Under the pieces are notes generated by a model that had not been told where the DNA came from, made no database searches, and worked only from the letters and a program-made list of their open reading frames with translations. A stretch of 64,000 nt of DNA. It comes from Asticcacaulis benevestitus DSM 16100 = ATCC BAA-896. GTDB taxonomy: Bacteria > Pseudomonadota > Alphaproteobacteria > Caulobacterales > Caulobacteraceae. The position numbers and the translations under genes are program-made. Of the stretch, positions 8,428-18,059 are shown piece by piece. Position 1 is the stretch's first letter. Each line of letters opens with the position of its first letter. The stretch spans positions 434,001-498,000 of the forward strand of contig NZ_AQWM01000001.1 in the NCBI RefSeq assembly GCF_000376105.1, read 5' to 3'.

Positions 8428-11400
8428 CTAGAACTGGAAGCGTGTCCGCAGGGCGATGGAGTAGTTGGAATAGGTATCCTGCTTTTCGTATTCGCCTTCC
8501 AGAGAGAAGTAGCTGTACTGGTTGTCCGCCGAAATGCGGAAGCCTGCCACAGGACCGCCGCCCTCGATATCGCCGCCCGAAAGGGTAAAGGGCGTGGAGC
8601 CCGCAAGCGTAAAGGCCGCGACTGTATCGGCCAGTTCAGCCGAAACGTTCTGCTTATAACCGAACCAGATTTCAGGCTTCACGAAGAGCTTGGTGTAGCT
8701 AAAGTTCAGCAGGGCGGTTGAGGTGAGCAGGTGGCTGTTGCGTTCGCCGACCGTAAGGTCGAAGTAATCGCCACCACCGGATTCACTGTGGTTCTTTTCA
8801 CTGAGAGCGTAATAATCGGCCAGAACCTGCGGCGTCACGCTGAAGGGGCCAGCTTTGATCTCATAGGAAGCCCCAAGACCGCCACTGTAGGAATAGCCGT
8901 CCCATTTGGCGTGAGCGACATGGTTGACCGAATCGGTCAGGATGTTGCGTGTGGTCTCAAAAGACGTAAAGCCCGCGCCGGCGTGGGCCCATGACTTGAG
9001 GGCGCCGGTGCGCAAACGCCAGTAACCACCGACCGTGACATCCGAATTGACCGTCTTTTCCGCGGCGATGGCAAAGGTATCGAGCGGGGAGGCGGAGGTG
9101 TAAGACATGTAGAGGCCTACCATCTGGTTGCCGTAGACCTCGCGTTCGCGACCGCCGGCGAAGCTGAAGCCAGTGGCCTTGAAGCCGGCCGTATCCCCAT
9201 AATCTCTTTTGGTGTGATAGCCATACTCCTGCAGCCACCACTGTCCTTCATTATTGTCAGGCACAAGGGTGAGCGCCCCGAGAGTCCGGTTGAGCGAAGA
9301 GGCGCCAAGCGACAGGTTGAGCAGGTTTTCGCCGGAATAGTCAGGCAGATACTGGTTATATATCTGATCGAAGCCAGCCTTGGTAACCTGGCTCATCAGC
9401 GAGCTAGTGGCGCCCGCATCTTTTGCGGCCACAGACAGGATCGGCGCCAGGGCCGAGTACTGGTTGTCGGAGAACTTGCTCTCTTCCTTGTTCTTCAGTC
9501 GGAAGTCGGCATAGAGCTCGGTGTTGCCGGCGTTTGTTGTCAGGACGGCGTGGTAAAGATAGGGGATGTGACCATCGAGCCCCGTCGTGACCACGTTGCC
9601 CAATGAGAAGCTTGACGCCGTCATGAGCGTGAACTTCGTCTGGGTCACGATCAGATTGTTCAGGGTTACGTTAAGCGTTGCGCCGGTATCGAATACGGCC
9701 GTGCCAGTGTTGGTGAAAATCGGCGTTGTCGGCTTTGTCGTATCCAGCGAGAGCGACAGCGTGCTCTCCGCGCCGATGTGGAAGCTGGTCAGGTTGAGCG
9801 ACGTGCCGGCCAGGAAGCCAGCGGTGCCCTTGGCCAGATCGAACGCCACCGTCCCGGTCGCGCCATTGCTCGCCTTGCCCAGATAAACGGCGCCGCCTGA
9901 CAGCGTAAAGCTATTGGCGCCGTTACCGAAGTCAATATTGCCAGAAATCAGCCCGCCGTTTGACGTAATCGAATCGTTGCCCGAGCCGAGCAGGATGTCG
10001 CCACGGATATAGGGCGCGGCAATCGCCTTGTCCGCGTCGCTGTCGGTGGGGTTGGTGTCGATTTGCGTCAGGGTTAGTCCGGCCGTATTGCCGCGGGTGT
10101 CGATGGCAATTGGGCTATTGATGAGGGCGTCGGCCTTTCCGTCGCCATTATCATCGGAGGCCGTGATGGCGGCGCTGATGATGCTGTTGTTGGTGATGTT
10201 CGTCAGCTTGTTCGACCGGTCGCGTATGGCCACGGCCTGTTCGGTCGAGCCTGTAGCGACGGCATAGATGCCGCCACCGACAGCGACATTGATCTTGGGC
10301 AGGTTAGCGTCCGACCAAATATCGATGGCGCGGGCCGTGGTGTTGCCAACCGTTGCATAGGTCGTGGTCGTGGTGCCATTCGTGGTCGTCGAGGTGGCGG
10401 TTGTCGCAGACGCCGCCGTACCACGAATTGTGCCCTGAACATCGAGAAGCGGCGTTGCCGTGCCGCTCTGGACAGACAGCGCCGTGGCATCGCCGCCGTA
10501 GGCCGTTGAGGATACGATACCGTTGATACCAATGCCATTGGCGATGGTTACGGCATGGCCGAGTCCACCCAATTGAACGGCGACATTATCGACTTTCTGA
10601 TAGAGACCGGAGCCGTTAATCGTTCCGCGCACAAGCAGGCCATAGTTGACGGCCGGTGGCTTAAGCGCTGTTGCACCGTAGACAATGCCGCCAAGCGTGA
10701 TGTCCGCCGCGCCAGAAGCGATGCGCAAGGTGGGGGCAGAACCATAATTGGTCAATGTTGCGGTCGTTTGAGTCGAATCGGCATTGCCGTCGCCATCCTG
10801 ATCGGGATTATCTGTAAGAACTTTCGTTGATTCATCGCGCTTCACGGCTGAACCGATCAGCAGTCCCTTGGCCAGATTGCCAGAAATATCGACCAGCGGG
10901 CCGGATTGGTAAAGATCTTCCGGTGTCGCGAGAACCGTTTTCAGGCCGGCGGCGGAGAGGGCGGATGTTGTCGCGTAACCGGTGCCGGTATAGGCGCCGT
11001 CAATAATGACGCTGCCGCCGAAATCACCGGCCAGATTGACACCCTTGGAATCCTTGCCAAAGCTGTTGATCGTTCCGCTGAGATAGACATTGCCGGTGGC
11101 GCCGTTTTCAAGCGAGACGGCGGTATTGTTGTCACCATTCATCGTGATGGTGCCATCCATGGTGAAATTGCCCTGGATGTTGTTTTCAAAGCGAATGCCG
11201 TAGGCATTTTTGCCATCTACGGCGATGGTGTTGCCGCTGTTGACAATGACATTACCAATAAACGGCGTCGTACCGGTTGAATGGATGCCGTAGCGCGTCA
11301 CCGAATCAGCGAACGGTGCTTCAACAATACCGTCAGGCGCAGCGGTGCCGTCGGCAGCCTTCGTTGTATCAACCCGCGTGTAATCGTCGGTGACGGTTAT

Positions 11401-11721
11401 ATTGGCTGAAACCGTCAGGTTGCCGGTGCGGCCGCCGTCGATTAGGATGCCGGTCGAGCCCGCGGCCGATTTCAGCATGTCGATCTTGCCCTTGAGCGTG
11501 ACCGAATTGTTCGAATCAACCGTGATGGCGTTCCCGCTGGTCACCGTGATCGAGCCTGCTGTATCAACCGACAGGTCGCCCGCGACCGAGGTTTTGACAG
11601 GCGCGATGGTCGCCGTATTAATCGTGGTGGCAGCCAGGGCCTGACCGCTCATACCGGCCACGGCCAACAGGCCCATGGTGAGGTTAAGGGCTGTCGCGGT
11701 CAGAAGTTTGTGTTTGCGCAT
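8428..11721 (-). CDS. autotransporter (type V secretion) protein
   Basis: This 1097-residue protein begins with a signal peptide (MRKHKLL start, cleavage after AQALA-type site near residue 30). The passenger of about 790 residues is Gly-, Thr-, Asn- and Ser-rich with repeated short strands such as GNVYLSGTI and GNITV-like units, as expected for a right-handed beta-helix. The C-terminal 270 residues, from about WWLQEYGYHTKRDYGD, form an autotransporter beta-barrel that ends in the outer-membrane signature RTRFQF with a terminal Phe. Two Asp-rich loops, DQDGDGNAD near residue 307 and DDNGDGKAD near 525, resemble calcium-binding loops. I took the ATG at 11721, which follows AGGGAAG; an upstream frame to 11829 adds 36 hydrophilic residues before the signal peptide and is unlikely. 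The passenger function is unknown. Confidence 0.88.
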   Translation of the reverse strand: MRKHKLLTATALNLTMGLLAVAGMSGQALAATTINTATIAPVKTSVAGDLSVDTAGSITVTSGNAITVDSNNSVTLKGKIDMLKSAAGSTGILIDGGRTGNLTVSANITVTDDYTRVDTTKAADGTAAPDGIVEAPFADSVTRYGIHSTGTTPFIGNVIVNSGNTIAVDGKNAYGIRFENNIQGNFTMDGTITMNGDNNTAVSLENGATGNVYLSGTINSFGKDSKGVNLAGDFGGSVIIDGAYTGTGYATTSALSAAGLKTVLATPEDLYQSGPLVDISGNLAKGLLIGSAVKRDESTKVLTDNPDQDGDGNADSTQTTATLTNYGSAPTLRIASGAADITLGGIVYGATALKPPAVNYGLLVRGTINGSGLYQKVDNVAVQLGGLGHAVTIANGIGINGIVSSTAYGGDATALSVQSGTATPLLDVQGTIRGTAASATTATSTTTNGTTTTTYATVGNTTARAIDIWSDANLPKINVAVGGGIYAVATGSTEQAVAIRDRSNKLTNITNNSIISAAITASDDNGDGKADALINSPIAIDTRGNTAGLTLTQIDTNPTDSDADKAIAAPYIRGDILLGSGNDSITSNGGLISGNIDFGNGANSFTLSGGAVYLGKASNGATGTVAFDLAKGTAGFLAGTSLNLTSFHIGAESTLSLSLDTTKPTTPIFTNTGTAVFDTGATLNVTLNNLIVTQTKFTLMTASSFSLGNVVTTGLDGHIPYLYHAVLTTNAGNTELYADFRLKNKEESKFSDNQYSALAPILSVAAKDAGATSSLMSQVTKAGFDQIYNQYLPDYSGENLLNLSLGASSLNRTLGALTLVPDNNEGQWWLQEYGYHTKRDYGDTAGFKATGFSFAGGREREVYGNQMVGLYMSYTSASPLDTFAIAAEKTVNSDVTVGGYWRLRTGALKSWAHAGAGFTSFETTRNILTDSVNHVAHAKWDGYSYSGGLGASYEIKAGPFSVTPQVLADYYALSEKNHSESGGGDYFDLTVGERNSHLLTSTALLNFSYTKLFVKPEIWFGYKQNVSAELADTVAAFTLAGSTPFTLSGGDIEGGGPVAGFRISADNQYSYFSLEGEYEKQDTYSNYSIALRTRFQF

Positions 11722-12098
11722 GTGGTAAGCTTCCCTGGGGTGCTTTGTATTACGATGAGATGGAGGTGAGGCCTTGTGGCCCTCATGGTCTGTGTCGATT
11801 ATGTCGGCCGGCGAAGTCTGAGAGGTCACCTTTAACCTTTATTTCAGCAGCGTAAAAGATGGCAAACGCCGTTTTGGCGCGCCATGCAAGGCTTTGAACG
11901 GAATTAGCCTCTAAAATGTGCCACAAAGTCAAAAATAAAGAGGGCTTAATTATGTCCGCAGAGCGTCACAGGCATCATGAGTTTCAACCCTGAGCACAGG
12001 AATCAAAGCCTACAGATAGACTTGAGATCGGACAGGTGAAGAGCTCTATGCGGGCGGAGGGGGAAATGCGGTGCCACCGTTGCTGTATTCAGCAAGGG
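11722..12098. other. intergenic region between autotransporter and tRNA-Asp
   Basis: These 377 bases hold no convincing gene. The left part must contain the minus-strand promoter and leader of the autotransporter gene. The right end (from 12060) is the start of a duplicated segment that includes tRNA-Asp. I could not pick a promoter with confidence. Confidence 0.4.
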
Positions 12099-12175
12099 TG
12101 GCGCGAGTGACGGGACTCGAACCCGCGACCTTCGGCGTGACAGGCCGACACTCTAACCAACTGAGCTACACCCGC
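12099..12175 (-). tRNA. tRNA-Asp (anticodon GTC), copy 1
   Basis: The 77-base cloverleaf on the minus strand has acceptor arms GCGGGTG and CACTCGC, anticodon loop CTGTCAC with GTC, T arm GGGTTCGAGTCCC and an encoded CCA. A hairpin of 12-bp arms (12074-12101) overlaps the CCA end and may guide 3' processing. Confidence 0.96.
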
Positions 12176-12412
12176 ATTCCCTTATCCGCAGACGGTTAGC
12201 GTTGCCGCTCGTCATTGGAGAGGTGCGCTTAGTAGTTCGGGGCAATAGGGGTGTCAAGCCAATAAAATGGCTTATACACGGGAAGCGCCGTCTGCGTATC
12301 TCGGGCGTAGAGATGCATAGAGCCGCCCTACAAGCGTGTTTGGTCTCTGCTAAATCATATGAAGGAGATGAGATGGGGAAATGCGGTGCCACCGTTGCTG
12401 CTTCAGCAAGGG

Positions 12413-12489
12413 TGGCGCGAGTGACGGGACTCGAACCCGCGACCTTCGGCGTGACAGGCCGACACTCTAACCAACTGAGCTACACCCGC
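12413..12489 (-). tRNA. tRNA-Asp (anticodon GTC), copy 2
   Basis: The sequence is identical to the copy at 12099-12175, with the same anticodon loop CTGTCAC, the same encoded CCA and similar flanks on both sides. It lies upstream of copy 1 on the minus strand, so the two could be transcribed in series. Confidence 0.96.
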
Positions 12490-12843
12490 ATTCCCTTTTC
12501 CCCAAGAACCGTCTGCGTTGCCGCTGTCTTCAGGGAAGGTGCGCTTAGTAGTTCGGCAGGCGGGTAAGTGTCAAGCGCATAAAATAGAAAATGACAGCTG
12601 GCGGGGCAAAATCTTTGGATAAGTTGAGCGCACACGGTTCTAATTGAGAGTGACTTGCATTATCTCAAAACCTAGGCGAAAAAGTGAAATAAAGTGGGAG
12701 AAAGAAGGTTTTTTTGCGCTGCAATGGTTTGAAGCTTTGAACAGACTGGTCTAATAGCCTACACATTGAGTCCATCTCCACGGTTACCCGGGGCGGTGGG
12801 TGATAGAGTCTGTTCCCGTGAGTTGAGGGGTTGAGGTGACCTA
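12490..12843. other. intergenic region upstream of the nuo operon
   Basis: The region of 354 bases contains the 5' flank of tRNA-Asp on the minus strand and the leader of nuoA on the plus strand. No coding frame was accepted. A candidate promoter for the nuo operon is listed separately. Confidence 0.45.
12729..12757 (+). promoter_or_regulatory. candidate promoter of the nuo operon
   Basis: TTGAAG at 12729-12734 and TAATAG at 12752-12757 are separated by 17 bases, the spacing of a housekeeping promoter. It would give a leader of about 80 bases before nuoA. The call is from motif and position only. Confidence 0.4.
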
Positions 12844-13221
12844 ATGAATGCATTCCTTCTGCAATATCTCCCCGTCATCATCTTTATAGGCATCGCTACG
12901 GTTCTTGGCCTTGTCTTTATGATTGGCGCATTGATCGTAGCCCCGCAGGCGCCGGACAGTGAGAAGCTGTCGGCCTATGAATGCGGTTTCAACGCCTTCG
13001 ATTCCGCCCGCCAGAAATTCGACGTGCGCTTCTATCTCGTCTCGATCCTCTTCATTATCTTCGATCTTGAAGCGTCTTTCCTGTTTCCGTGGGCCGTGTC
13101 GCTGTTCGATATGCCCAATGGCGGCATGCATGTCGCTTTCTGGTCGATGGTTACTTTCCTGGTCGAACTGTTTCTCGGCTATATCTATGTGTGGAAAAAA
13201 GGAGCCCTGGAATGGGAATAA
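12844..13221 (+). CDS. nuoA: NADH-quinone oxidoreductase subunit A
   Basis: NuoA is one of the small membrane subunits of complex I, which transfers electrons from NADH to quinone and pumps protons. The 125-residue protein has three membrane segments and the conserved loop with the motif [21 protein letters not shown] and the acidic [11 protein letters not shown] in the second helix. GAGGTGA precedes the ATG by 6 bases. It opens the nuo operon and overlaps nuoB by 10 bases. Confidence 0.96.
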   Translation: MNAFLLQYLPVIIFIGIATVLGLVFMIGALIVAPQAPDSEKLSAYECGFNAFDSARQKFDVRFYLVSILFIIFDLEASFLFPWAVSLFDMPNGGMHVAFWSMVTFLVELFLGYIYVWKKGALEWE

Positions 13222-13772
13222 TCCTGCCAGCCGGATCTGCCGGGCGTTCTTCGGTAGAAGGTTACGATCCCGCGGTCCACGACAAGTTCTTCGAGCAGGT
13301 ATCTGCCGAGCTTGACACAAAGGGCTTTCTTGTCGCCTCCGCCGATGACGTCATCACCTGGGCGCGCACCGGTTCGCTGATGTGGATGACCTTTGGTCTC
13401 GCCTGTTGCGCTGTCGAAATGATGCAGGCCTCGATGCCGCGTTATGACATGGAGCGCTTTGGCATGGCGCCGCGCGCGTCGCCGCGCCAGTCTGACCTGA
13501 TGATCGTCGCCGGCACGCTGACCAACAAGATGGCACCTGCCTTGCGCAAGGTCTACGACCAGATGCCTGATCCGCGCTATGTGCTCTCCATGGGGTCCTG
13601 CGCCAATGGCGGCGGCTATTATCACTATAGCTACAGTGTCGTGCGCGGTTGTGACCGCATCGTGCCGGTGGATGTTTATGTCCCCGGTTGTCCGCCTTCC
13701 GCTGAGGCTCTCCTGTACGGCCTTCTGCAATTGCAGAAGAAGATTCGCCGTACCGGCAGCATCCGTCGCTAA
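13212..13772 (+). CDS. nuoB: NADH-quinone oxidoreductase subunit B
   Basis: NuoB carries the terminal 4Fe-4S cluster N2 that reduces quinone. The 186-residue protein shows the cluster ligands in [17 protein letters not shown] and [11 protein letters not shown] chose the ATG at 13212 (MGIILPAGS), which overlaps nuoA by 10 bases and has AAGGAG 8 bases before it; the open frame extends further upstream inside nuoA but has no support. nuoC follows after 11 bases. Confidence 0.96.
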   Translation: MGIILPAGSAGRSSVEGYDPAVHDKFFEQVSAELDTKGFLVASADDVITWARTGSLMWMTFGLACCAVEMMQASMPRYDMERFGMAPRASPRQSDLMIVAGTLTNKMAPALRKVYDQMPDPRYVLSMGSCANGGGYYHYSYSVVRGCDRIVPVDVYVPGCPPSAEALLYGLLQLQKKIRRTGSIRR

Positions 13773-13783
13773 GGGGAACGCTG

Positions 13784-14386
13784 ATGTCACTTGAAAAATT
13801 ACAGGCCGTCGCCGAGCGCCTTCACGCCGATCTGAAGGAAGCCGTTCACGAAGTGGTGCTTGCCTTTGGTGAGCTGACCGTAACCGTCGATCGTGAGCGT
13901 ATTGTTGAGGTCATGGCGAAGCTGAGGGCCGAGCCTTACCGCTTCCATCAGTTGATCGATGTCTGCGGCGTTGATTATCCGAAACGCGCGCGTCGTTTCG
14001 ATGTCGTCTATCACCTGCTGAGCCTGACGCAGAATATTCGTTTGCGCATCAAGGTGCAGACCGATGAGGTCGTGCCGGTGCCGTCGATTCGTTCGGTCTA
14101 TCCGAACGCCGACTGGTACGAGCGTGAAGCTTTCGACATGTACGGCATGCTGTTCTCCAACCATCCCGACCTGCGTCGTTTGCTGACGGACTATGGCTTC
14201 GAAGGCCATCCGCTGCGCAAGGACTTCCCGATGACCGGGCATGTCGAGGTGCGTTATGATGAAGAGCAGAAGCGCGTGGTCTATGAGCCGGTCAAGCTCA
14301 CACAGGAATACCGCAGGTTCGACTTCCTGTCGCCATGGGAAGGCGCGCAATACGTGCTTCCGGGCGATGAGAAGGCAAAGGTCTAG
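13784..14386 (+). CDS. nuoC: NADH-quinone oxidoreductase subunit C
   Basis: NuoC is the 30-kDa-type peripheral-arm subunit that supports NuoD at the quinone site. The 200-residue protein has the family signature around [29 protein letters not shown] and [14 protein letters not shown]. The ATG is preceded by AAGGGGA. It is a separate gene, not fused to nuoD as in E. coli. Confidence 0.96.
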   Translation: MSLEKLQAVAERLHADLKEAVHEVVLAFGELTVTVDRERIVEVMAKLRAEPYRFHQLIDVCGVDYPKRARRFDVVYHLLSLTQNIRLRIKVQTDEVVPVPSIRSVYPNADWYEREAFDMYGMLFSNHPDLRRLLTDYGFEGHPLRKDFPMTGHVEVRYDEEQKRVVYEPVKLTQEYRRFDFLSPWEGAQYVLPGDEKAKV

Positions 14387-14430
14387 ACCTTTGGGTCTGG
14401 GTAAAGAGTTATCGATAAGGGTTTGATTTC

Positions 14431-15645
14431 ATGGCAGATGGTATGACGCCTGTTCCGGTCGAAAAGGGCGATGACGATCGCAAGTTTACGATCAATTTCG
14501 GCCCGCAGCACCCGGCGGCCCACGGCGTTCTGCGCCTTGTGCTCGACCTCGACGGTGAAATGGTGGAGCGTGTGGATCCGCACATCGGTCTGCTGCACCG
14601 TGGCACCGAGAAGCTGATGGAATCGCGCACCTACCTGCAAAACGTGCCTTACTTCGACCGCCTCGACTATGTGGCGCCGATGAATCAGGAGCACGCCTTT
14701 GTGCTGGCCATCGAAAAGCTGCTCGGCCTTGAAGTGCCCAAGCGCGCCCAATTGATCCGGGTCCTGTTCTCGGAAATCGGCCGTATCCTGTCGCACATCC
14801 TGAATACCACGACTCAGGCCATGGACGTGGGCGCCCTGACGCCGCCGATCTGGGGTTTCGAGCAGCGCGAAAAGCTGATGGTGTTTTATGAGCGCGCCTG
14901 TGGCGCCCGTCTCCACGCCAACTATTTCCGCCCCGGTGGCGTCCACCAAGACCTGCCGCTGGAACTGATCGAAGACATCGCTCTGTGGTGCAAGGAATAT
15001 TTGCCGGCACTTGACGATATCGAGTCGCTCATCACCGAAAACCGTATCTTCAAGCAGCGCAACGTCGATATAGGTCTGGTCACCAAGGAGCAGGCGTTCG
15101 ACTGGGGCTTTACCGGCGTCATGATCCGTGGCTCTGGCGTGAAGTGGGATCTGCGCAAGTCGCAGCCCTATGAATGCTATGCTGAACTGGAGTTCGACAT
15201 TCCGCTTGGTAAGAATGGTGACTGCTGGGATCGTTACCTGTGCCGGGTCGAAGAGATGCGTGAATCGGTGAAGATCATGCAGCAATGTATTGATAAGCTT
15301 AAGGTAACGCCTGGTCCGGTCCTCTCGACCGATCACAAGGTGACGCCGCCGCGCCGCGCCGAAATGAAGAATTCGATGGAAGCGCTCATCCATCACTTTA
15401 AGCTCTACACGGAAGGCTTCAAGACGCCCGAAGGCGAGGTCTATGCCTGCGTCGAGGCTCCCAAGGGGGAGTTCGGCGTCTATCTGGTCTCCGACGGCAC
15501 CAATAAGCCTTACCGCTGCAAAATCCGCGCGCCGGGCTTTGCGCACCTGCAAGCCATGGATTGGATGAACCGCGGTCACCTGCTGGCCGACGTGTCGGCC
15601 ATCCTGGGCTCGATCGATATCGTGTTCGGGGAGGTCGATCGATGA
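14431..15645 (+). CDS. nuoD: NADH-quinone oxidoreductase subunit D
   Basis: NuoD is the 49-kDa-type subunit that, with NuoB, forms the quinone-binding cavity. The 404-residue protein contains [10 protein letters not shown] near the N-terminus, [17 protein letters not shown] and the C-terminal DIVFGEVDR, all typical. ATAAGG precedes the ATG by 10 bases. Its stop overlaps the start of the next small gene in an ATGA. Confidence 0.97.
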   Translation: MADGMTPVPVEKGDDDRKFTINFGPQHPAAHGVLRLVLDLDGEMVERVDPHIGLLHRGTEKLMESRTYLQNVPYFDRLDYVAPMNQEHAFVLAIEKLLGLEVPKRAQLIRVLFSEIGRILSHILNTTTQAMDVGALTPPIWGFEQREKLMVFYERACGARLHANYFRPGGVHQDLPLELIEDIALWCKEYLPALDDIESLITENRIFKQRNVDIGLVTKEQAFDWGFTGVMIRGSGVKWDLRKSQPYECYAELEFDIPLGKNGDCWDRYLCRVEEMRESVKIMQQCIDKLKVTPGPVLSTDHKVTPPRRAEMKNSMEALIHHFKLYTEGFKTPEGEVYACVEAPKGEFGVYLVSDGTNKPYRCKIRAPGFAHLQAMDWMNRGHLLADVSAILGSIDIVFGEVDR

Positions 15646-15983
15646 TCGGTGTCCTAATCGCTTGCGGCCTGCTGATCGCGATGCTGGGGCTTAGCCTTTA
15701 TCTGTCACGCCCGAACTGGCCCTATCATGCGGCCGGCTCCAAAGGCTATGTCACGGATATGCTGGTCTATTTCTTCCTGCCTGTGGTGCCGATGCTGATC
15801 TGCGTCGGTGGTTTCAGCGTGCTGACAACGATTCGGCCTGATTTCGAGAACGAGACCGCCCGCATGGTTCTGCTGGGTGTCGCGCTTGTTGGTCTGCTGG
15901 GCACCCGCAGGCTGCCTTTCGTGGCGGCTGCGCAGGAGCGCGTGCGGGTCGCGCGCAATGCCCGTTACGAGGCCACACGATGA
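15642..15983 (+). CDS. small membrane protein between nuoD and nuoE
   Basis: This 113-residue protein has three predicted hydrophobic segments: residues 1-20 ([20 protein letters not shown]), about 41-60 ([18 protein letters not shown]) and about 80-92 ([13 protein letters not shown]). The C-terminus is basic. The ATG overlaps the nuoD stop (ATGA) and has GGGGAG 9 bases before it, so translation is coupled to nuoD. I recognise no standard Nuo subunit. Its place inside the operon suggests a role in complex I assembly or membrane context, but that is inference. Confidence 0.7.
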   Translation: MIGVLIACGLLIAMLGLSLYLSRPNWPYHAAGSKGYVTDMLVYFFLPVVPMLICVGGFSVLTTIRPDFENETARMVLLGVALVGLLGTRRLPFVAAAQERVRVARNARYEATR

Positions 15984-16068
15984 TTTCTGTTAAGCGCCGT
16001 ATATTTCGACTGTCTTTCGTTGGCTGTGGGTGTAAAGCCCAGCCTGTTATTATGTGTAGAGGGGCCTG

Positions 16069-16734
16069 ATGTCCGTTCGTCGTCTCGCCAAGGAGCAACC
16101 GGCCAGTTTCACCTTCTCCGCGGAAACGCTGGAAAAGGCCAACTGGTGGATTGCCAAATATCCTGAAAGCCGCCGCCAGAGCGCGGTGATCCCTATTCTG
16201 TGGCTGGTGCAGAAGCAGGAGGGCTGGGTTTCCGAACCTGCCATCACGGCCATCGCCAAGCTGCTGGCCATGCCGCAGATTCGCGTTTTTGAAGTCGCCA
16301 CCTTCTACACCATGTTCATGCTGGAGCCGGTCGGCTCTGCGGCCTTGATCCAGGTGTGCGGCACGACGCCTTGCATGTTGCGCGGTTCTGACGCCCTGAT
16401 GCACGTCTGTAAGTCGAAAATCGGCGCAAAGGATAAGCTGTCGGCTGACGGCAAGTTCACCTGGCAGGAAGTCGAGTGTCTTGGTGCTTGCACCAATGCG
16501 CCGATGGCCCAGATCAACGACTATTATTACGAAGACCTGACGCCGGAAAATCTGGCCCAGATCATCGATGATTTTGCCGCTGGCAAGTCACCGAAGCCTG
16601 GCCCTTACAACGGTCGCCATACGTCGGAGCCACTCGGTGGCGTGACGTCGCTGACCGATCCTGCGCTCTATGACGGCTCGGCCGCCAAACCGGTCAAGAT
16701 CCCCAACTTTCCCGCCCCTGAGGTAAAAGCGTAA
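16069..16734 (+). CDS. nuoE: NADH-quinone oxidoreductase subunit E
   Basis: NuoE is the 24-kDa-type subunit of the NADH dehydrogenase module and holds the 2Fe-2S cluster N1a. The 221-residue protein has the four ligands Cys97, Cys102, Cys137 and Cys141 in VCGTTPC and ECLGAC. The C-terminal 50 residues are an alphaproteobacterial extension rich in Pro and Gly. GAGGGG precedes the ATG. The start codon of nuoF overlaps its stop codon. Confidence 0.96.
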   Translation: MSVRRLAKEQPASFTFSAETLEKANWWIAKYPESRRQSAVIPILWLVQKQEGWVSEPAITAIAKLLAMPQIRVFEVATFYTMFMLEPVGSAALIQVCGTTPCMLRGSDALMHVCKSKIGAKDKLSADGKFTWQEVECLGACTNAPMAQINDYYYEDLTPENLAQIIDDFAAGKSPKPGPYNGRHTSEPLGGVTSLTDPALYDGSAAKPVKIPNFPAPEVKA

Positions 16735-18053
16735 TGGCCCAGACTGGTATCTTGCAGGATAAGGACCGTATCTTCACCAACCTCTATGGTCTCCAGGATT
16801 GGGGCCTTGAGGGTGCGAAGAAGCGCGGCGCATGGAATTCTACCAAGGATATCCTGTCGTGCGGACGCGACTGGATCATCACCAACATGAAGAATTCCGG
16901 CATGCGCGGCCGTGGCGGGGCAGGGTTCAATACCGGCCTGAAGTGGTCCTTCATGCCAAAGGAAGTCAAGGATCGCCCGCATTACCTCGTGGTCAATGCC
17001 GATGAATCCGAGCCCGGCACCTGTAAAGACCGCGAAATCATGCGCCACGATCCGCAATTGCTGATCGAAGGCTGCCTTATCGCTTCCTTCGCCATGCAGG
17101 CTCACGCCTGTTACATCTATCTGCGCGGCGAGTACGTGCAGGAGCGTGAGCGCATGGAAGCCGCTGTCAAGCAGGCTTATGAAGCCAAGCTGATCGGCAA
17201 GAACAACATCCATGGCTGGGACTTTGACGTCTATATCCACCATGGCGCCGGCGCCTATATCTGCGGCGAAGAAACCGCGTTGCTGGAATCGCTGGAAGGC
17301 AAGAAGGGCCAGCCGCGCCTGAAGCCGCCATTCCCGGCTGGTTCTGGTCTTTATGGCTGCCCGACGACCGTCAATAACGTCGAATCGATCGCCGCTGTCG
17401 GCACTATCCTGCGCCGTGGCGCCGAGTGGTTCACCTCGTTTGGCGCGCCCAACAATGCCGGCACCAAGCTGTTCTGCATTTCGGGCCACGTCGAGCGTCC
17501 GTGTAACATCGAAGAGGCCATGTCGATCCCGTTCCGCCAACTGATCGAAGCCCACTGCGGTGGCATTCGCGGCGGCTGGGGCAATCTGAAAGCCGTCATC
17601 CCTGGCGGTTCCTCGGTGCCGATGATCACGGCTGAGCAATGCGAAGACCTGCCGATGGACTTCGACTCGCTTCGTAACCTCAAGTCGGGCTTAGGGACGG
17701 CGGCGGTCATCGTCATGGACAAGTCGACCGACCTGATCCGAGCCATTGCCCGGCTGAGCTACTTCTACAAGCACGAGAGCTGCGGCCAATGTACGCCGTG
17801 CCGTGAAGGCACCGGCTGGATGTGGCGTGTCATGGAACGCATGGTGAAGGGCGACGCCGATCCGGCGGAAATCGACACCCTGCTCGAAGTGACGACTCAG
17901 GTCGAGGGCCACACCATCTGCGCCCTTGGCGACGCGGCGGCCTGGCCGATTCAGGGTCTGATCCGTCACTTCCGTCATGAAATTGAAGACCGGATCACGC
18001 TATACCGTTCGAGCAAGAGCAATTTTGCCGGTCACTCAGTGGCGGCGGAGTAG
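16734..18053 (+). CDS. nuoF: NADH-quinone oxidoreductase subunit F
   Basis: NuoF binds FMN and NADH and carries the 4Fe-4S cluster N3. The 439-residue protein has the Gly-rich NADH site [14 protein letters not shown], the FMN region [18 protein letters not shown] and the cluster ligands in [12 protein letters not shown] with a fourth Cys in TICALGD. It overlaps nuoE by one base. The downstream gene is not nuoG but a TM2-type membrane protein. Confidence 0.97.
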   Translation: MAQTGILQDKDRIFTNLYGLQDWGLEGAKKRGAWNSTKDILSCGRDWIITNMKNSGMRGRGGAGFNTGLKWSFMPKEVKDRPHYLVVNADESEPGTCKDREIMRHDPQLLIEGCLIASFAMQAHACYIYLRGEYVQERERMEAAVKQAYEAKLIGKNNIHGWDFDVYIHHGAGAYICGEETALLESLEGKKGQPRLKPPFPAGSGLYGCPTTVNNVESIAAVGTILRRGAEWFTSFGAPNNAGTKLFCISGHVERPCNIEEAMSIPFRQLIEAHCGGIRGGWGNLKAVIPGGSSVPMITAEQCEDLPMDFDSLRNLKSGLGTAAVIVMDKSTDLIRAIARLSYFYKHESCGQCTPCREGTGWMWRVMERMVKGDADPAEIDTLLEVTTQVEGHTICALGDAAAWPIQGLIRHFRHEIEDRITLYRSSKSNFAGHSVAAE

Positions 18054-18059
18054 GGGCAC

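Larger units (their letters stand above)
12060..12556 (-). repeat. duplicated segment carrying the two tRNA-Asp genes
   Basis: Segment 12060-12240 is repeated at 12375-12556 with few changes near the tRNA. The match begins with GGGGAAATGCGGTGCCACCG and ends with GGTGCGCTTAGTAGTTCGG, so it covers the tRNA plus about 40 bases on its 3' side and a more diverged 65 bases on its 5' side, including probable promoter elements. The 134 bases between the copies are unrelated. Confidence 0.85.

Noticed and set aside
12202-12567. 121-residue frame across the second tRNA-Asp gene
   Set aside because: It translates through a tRNA gene; phrases such as VTGLEPATFGVTGRHSNQLSY are the well-known artefact of tRNA-spanning frames.
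14383-15579. 398-residue open frame antisense to nuoD
   Set aside because: Shadow of a strongly conserved gene; no ribosome site and no domain.
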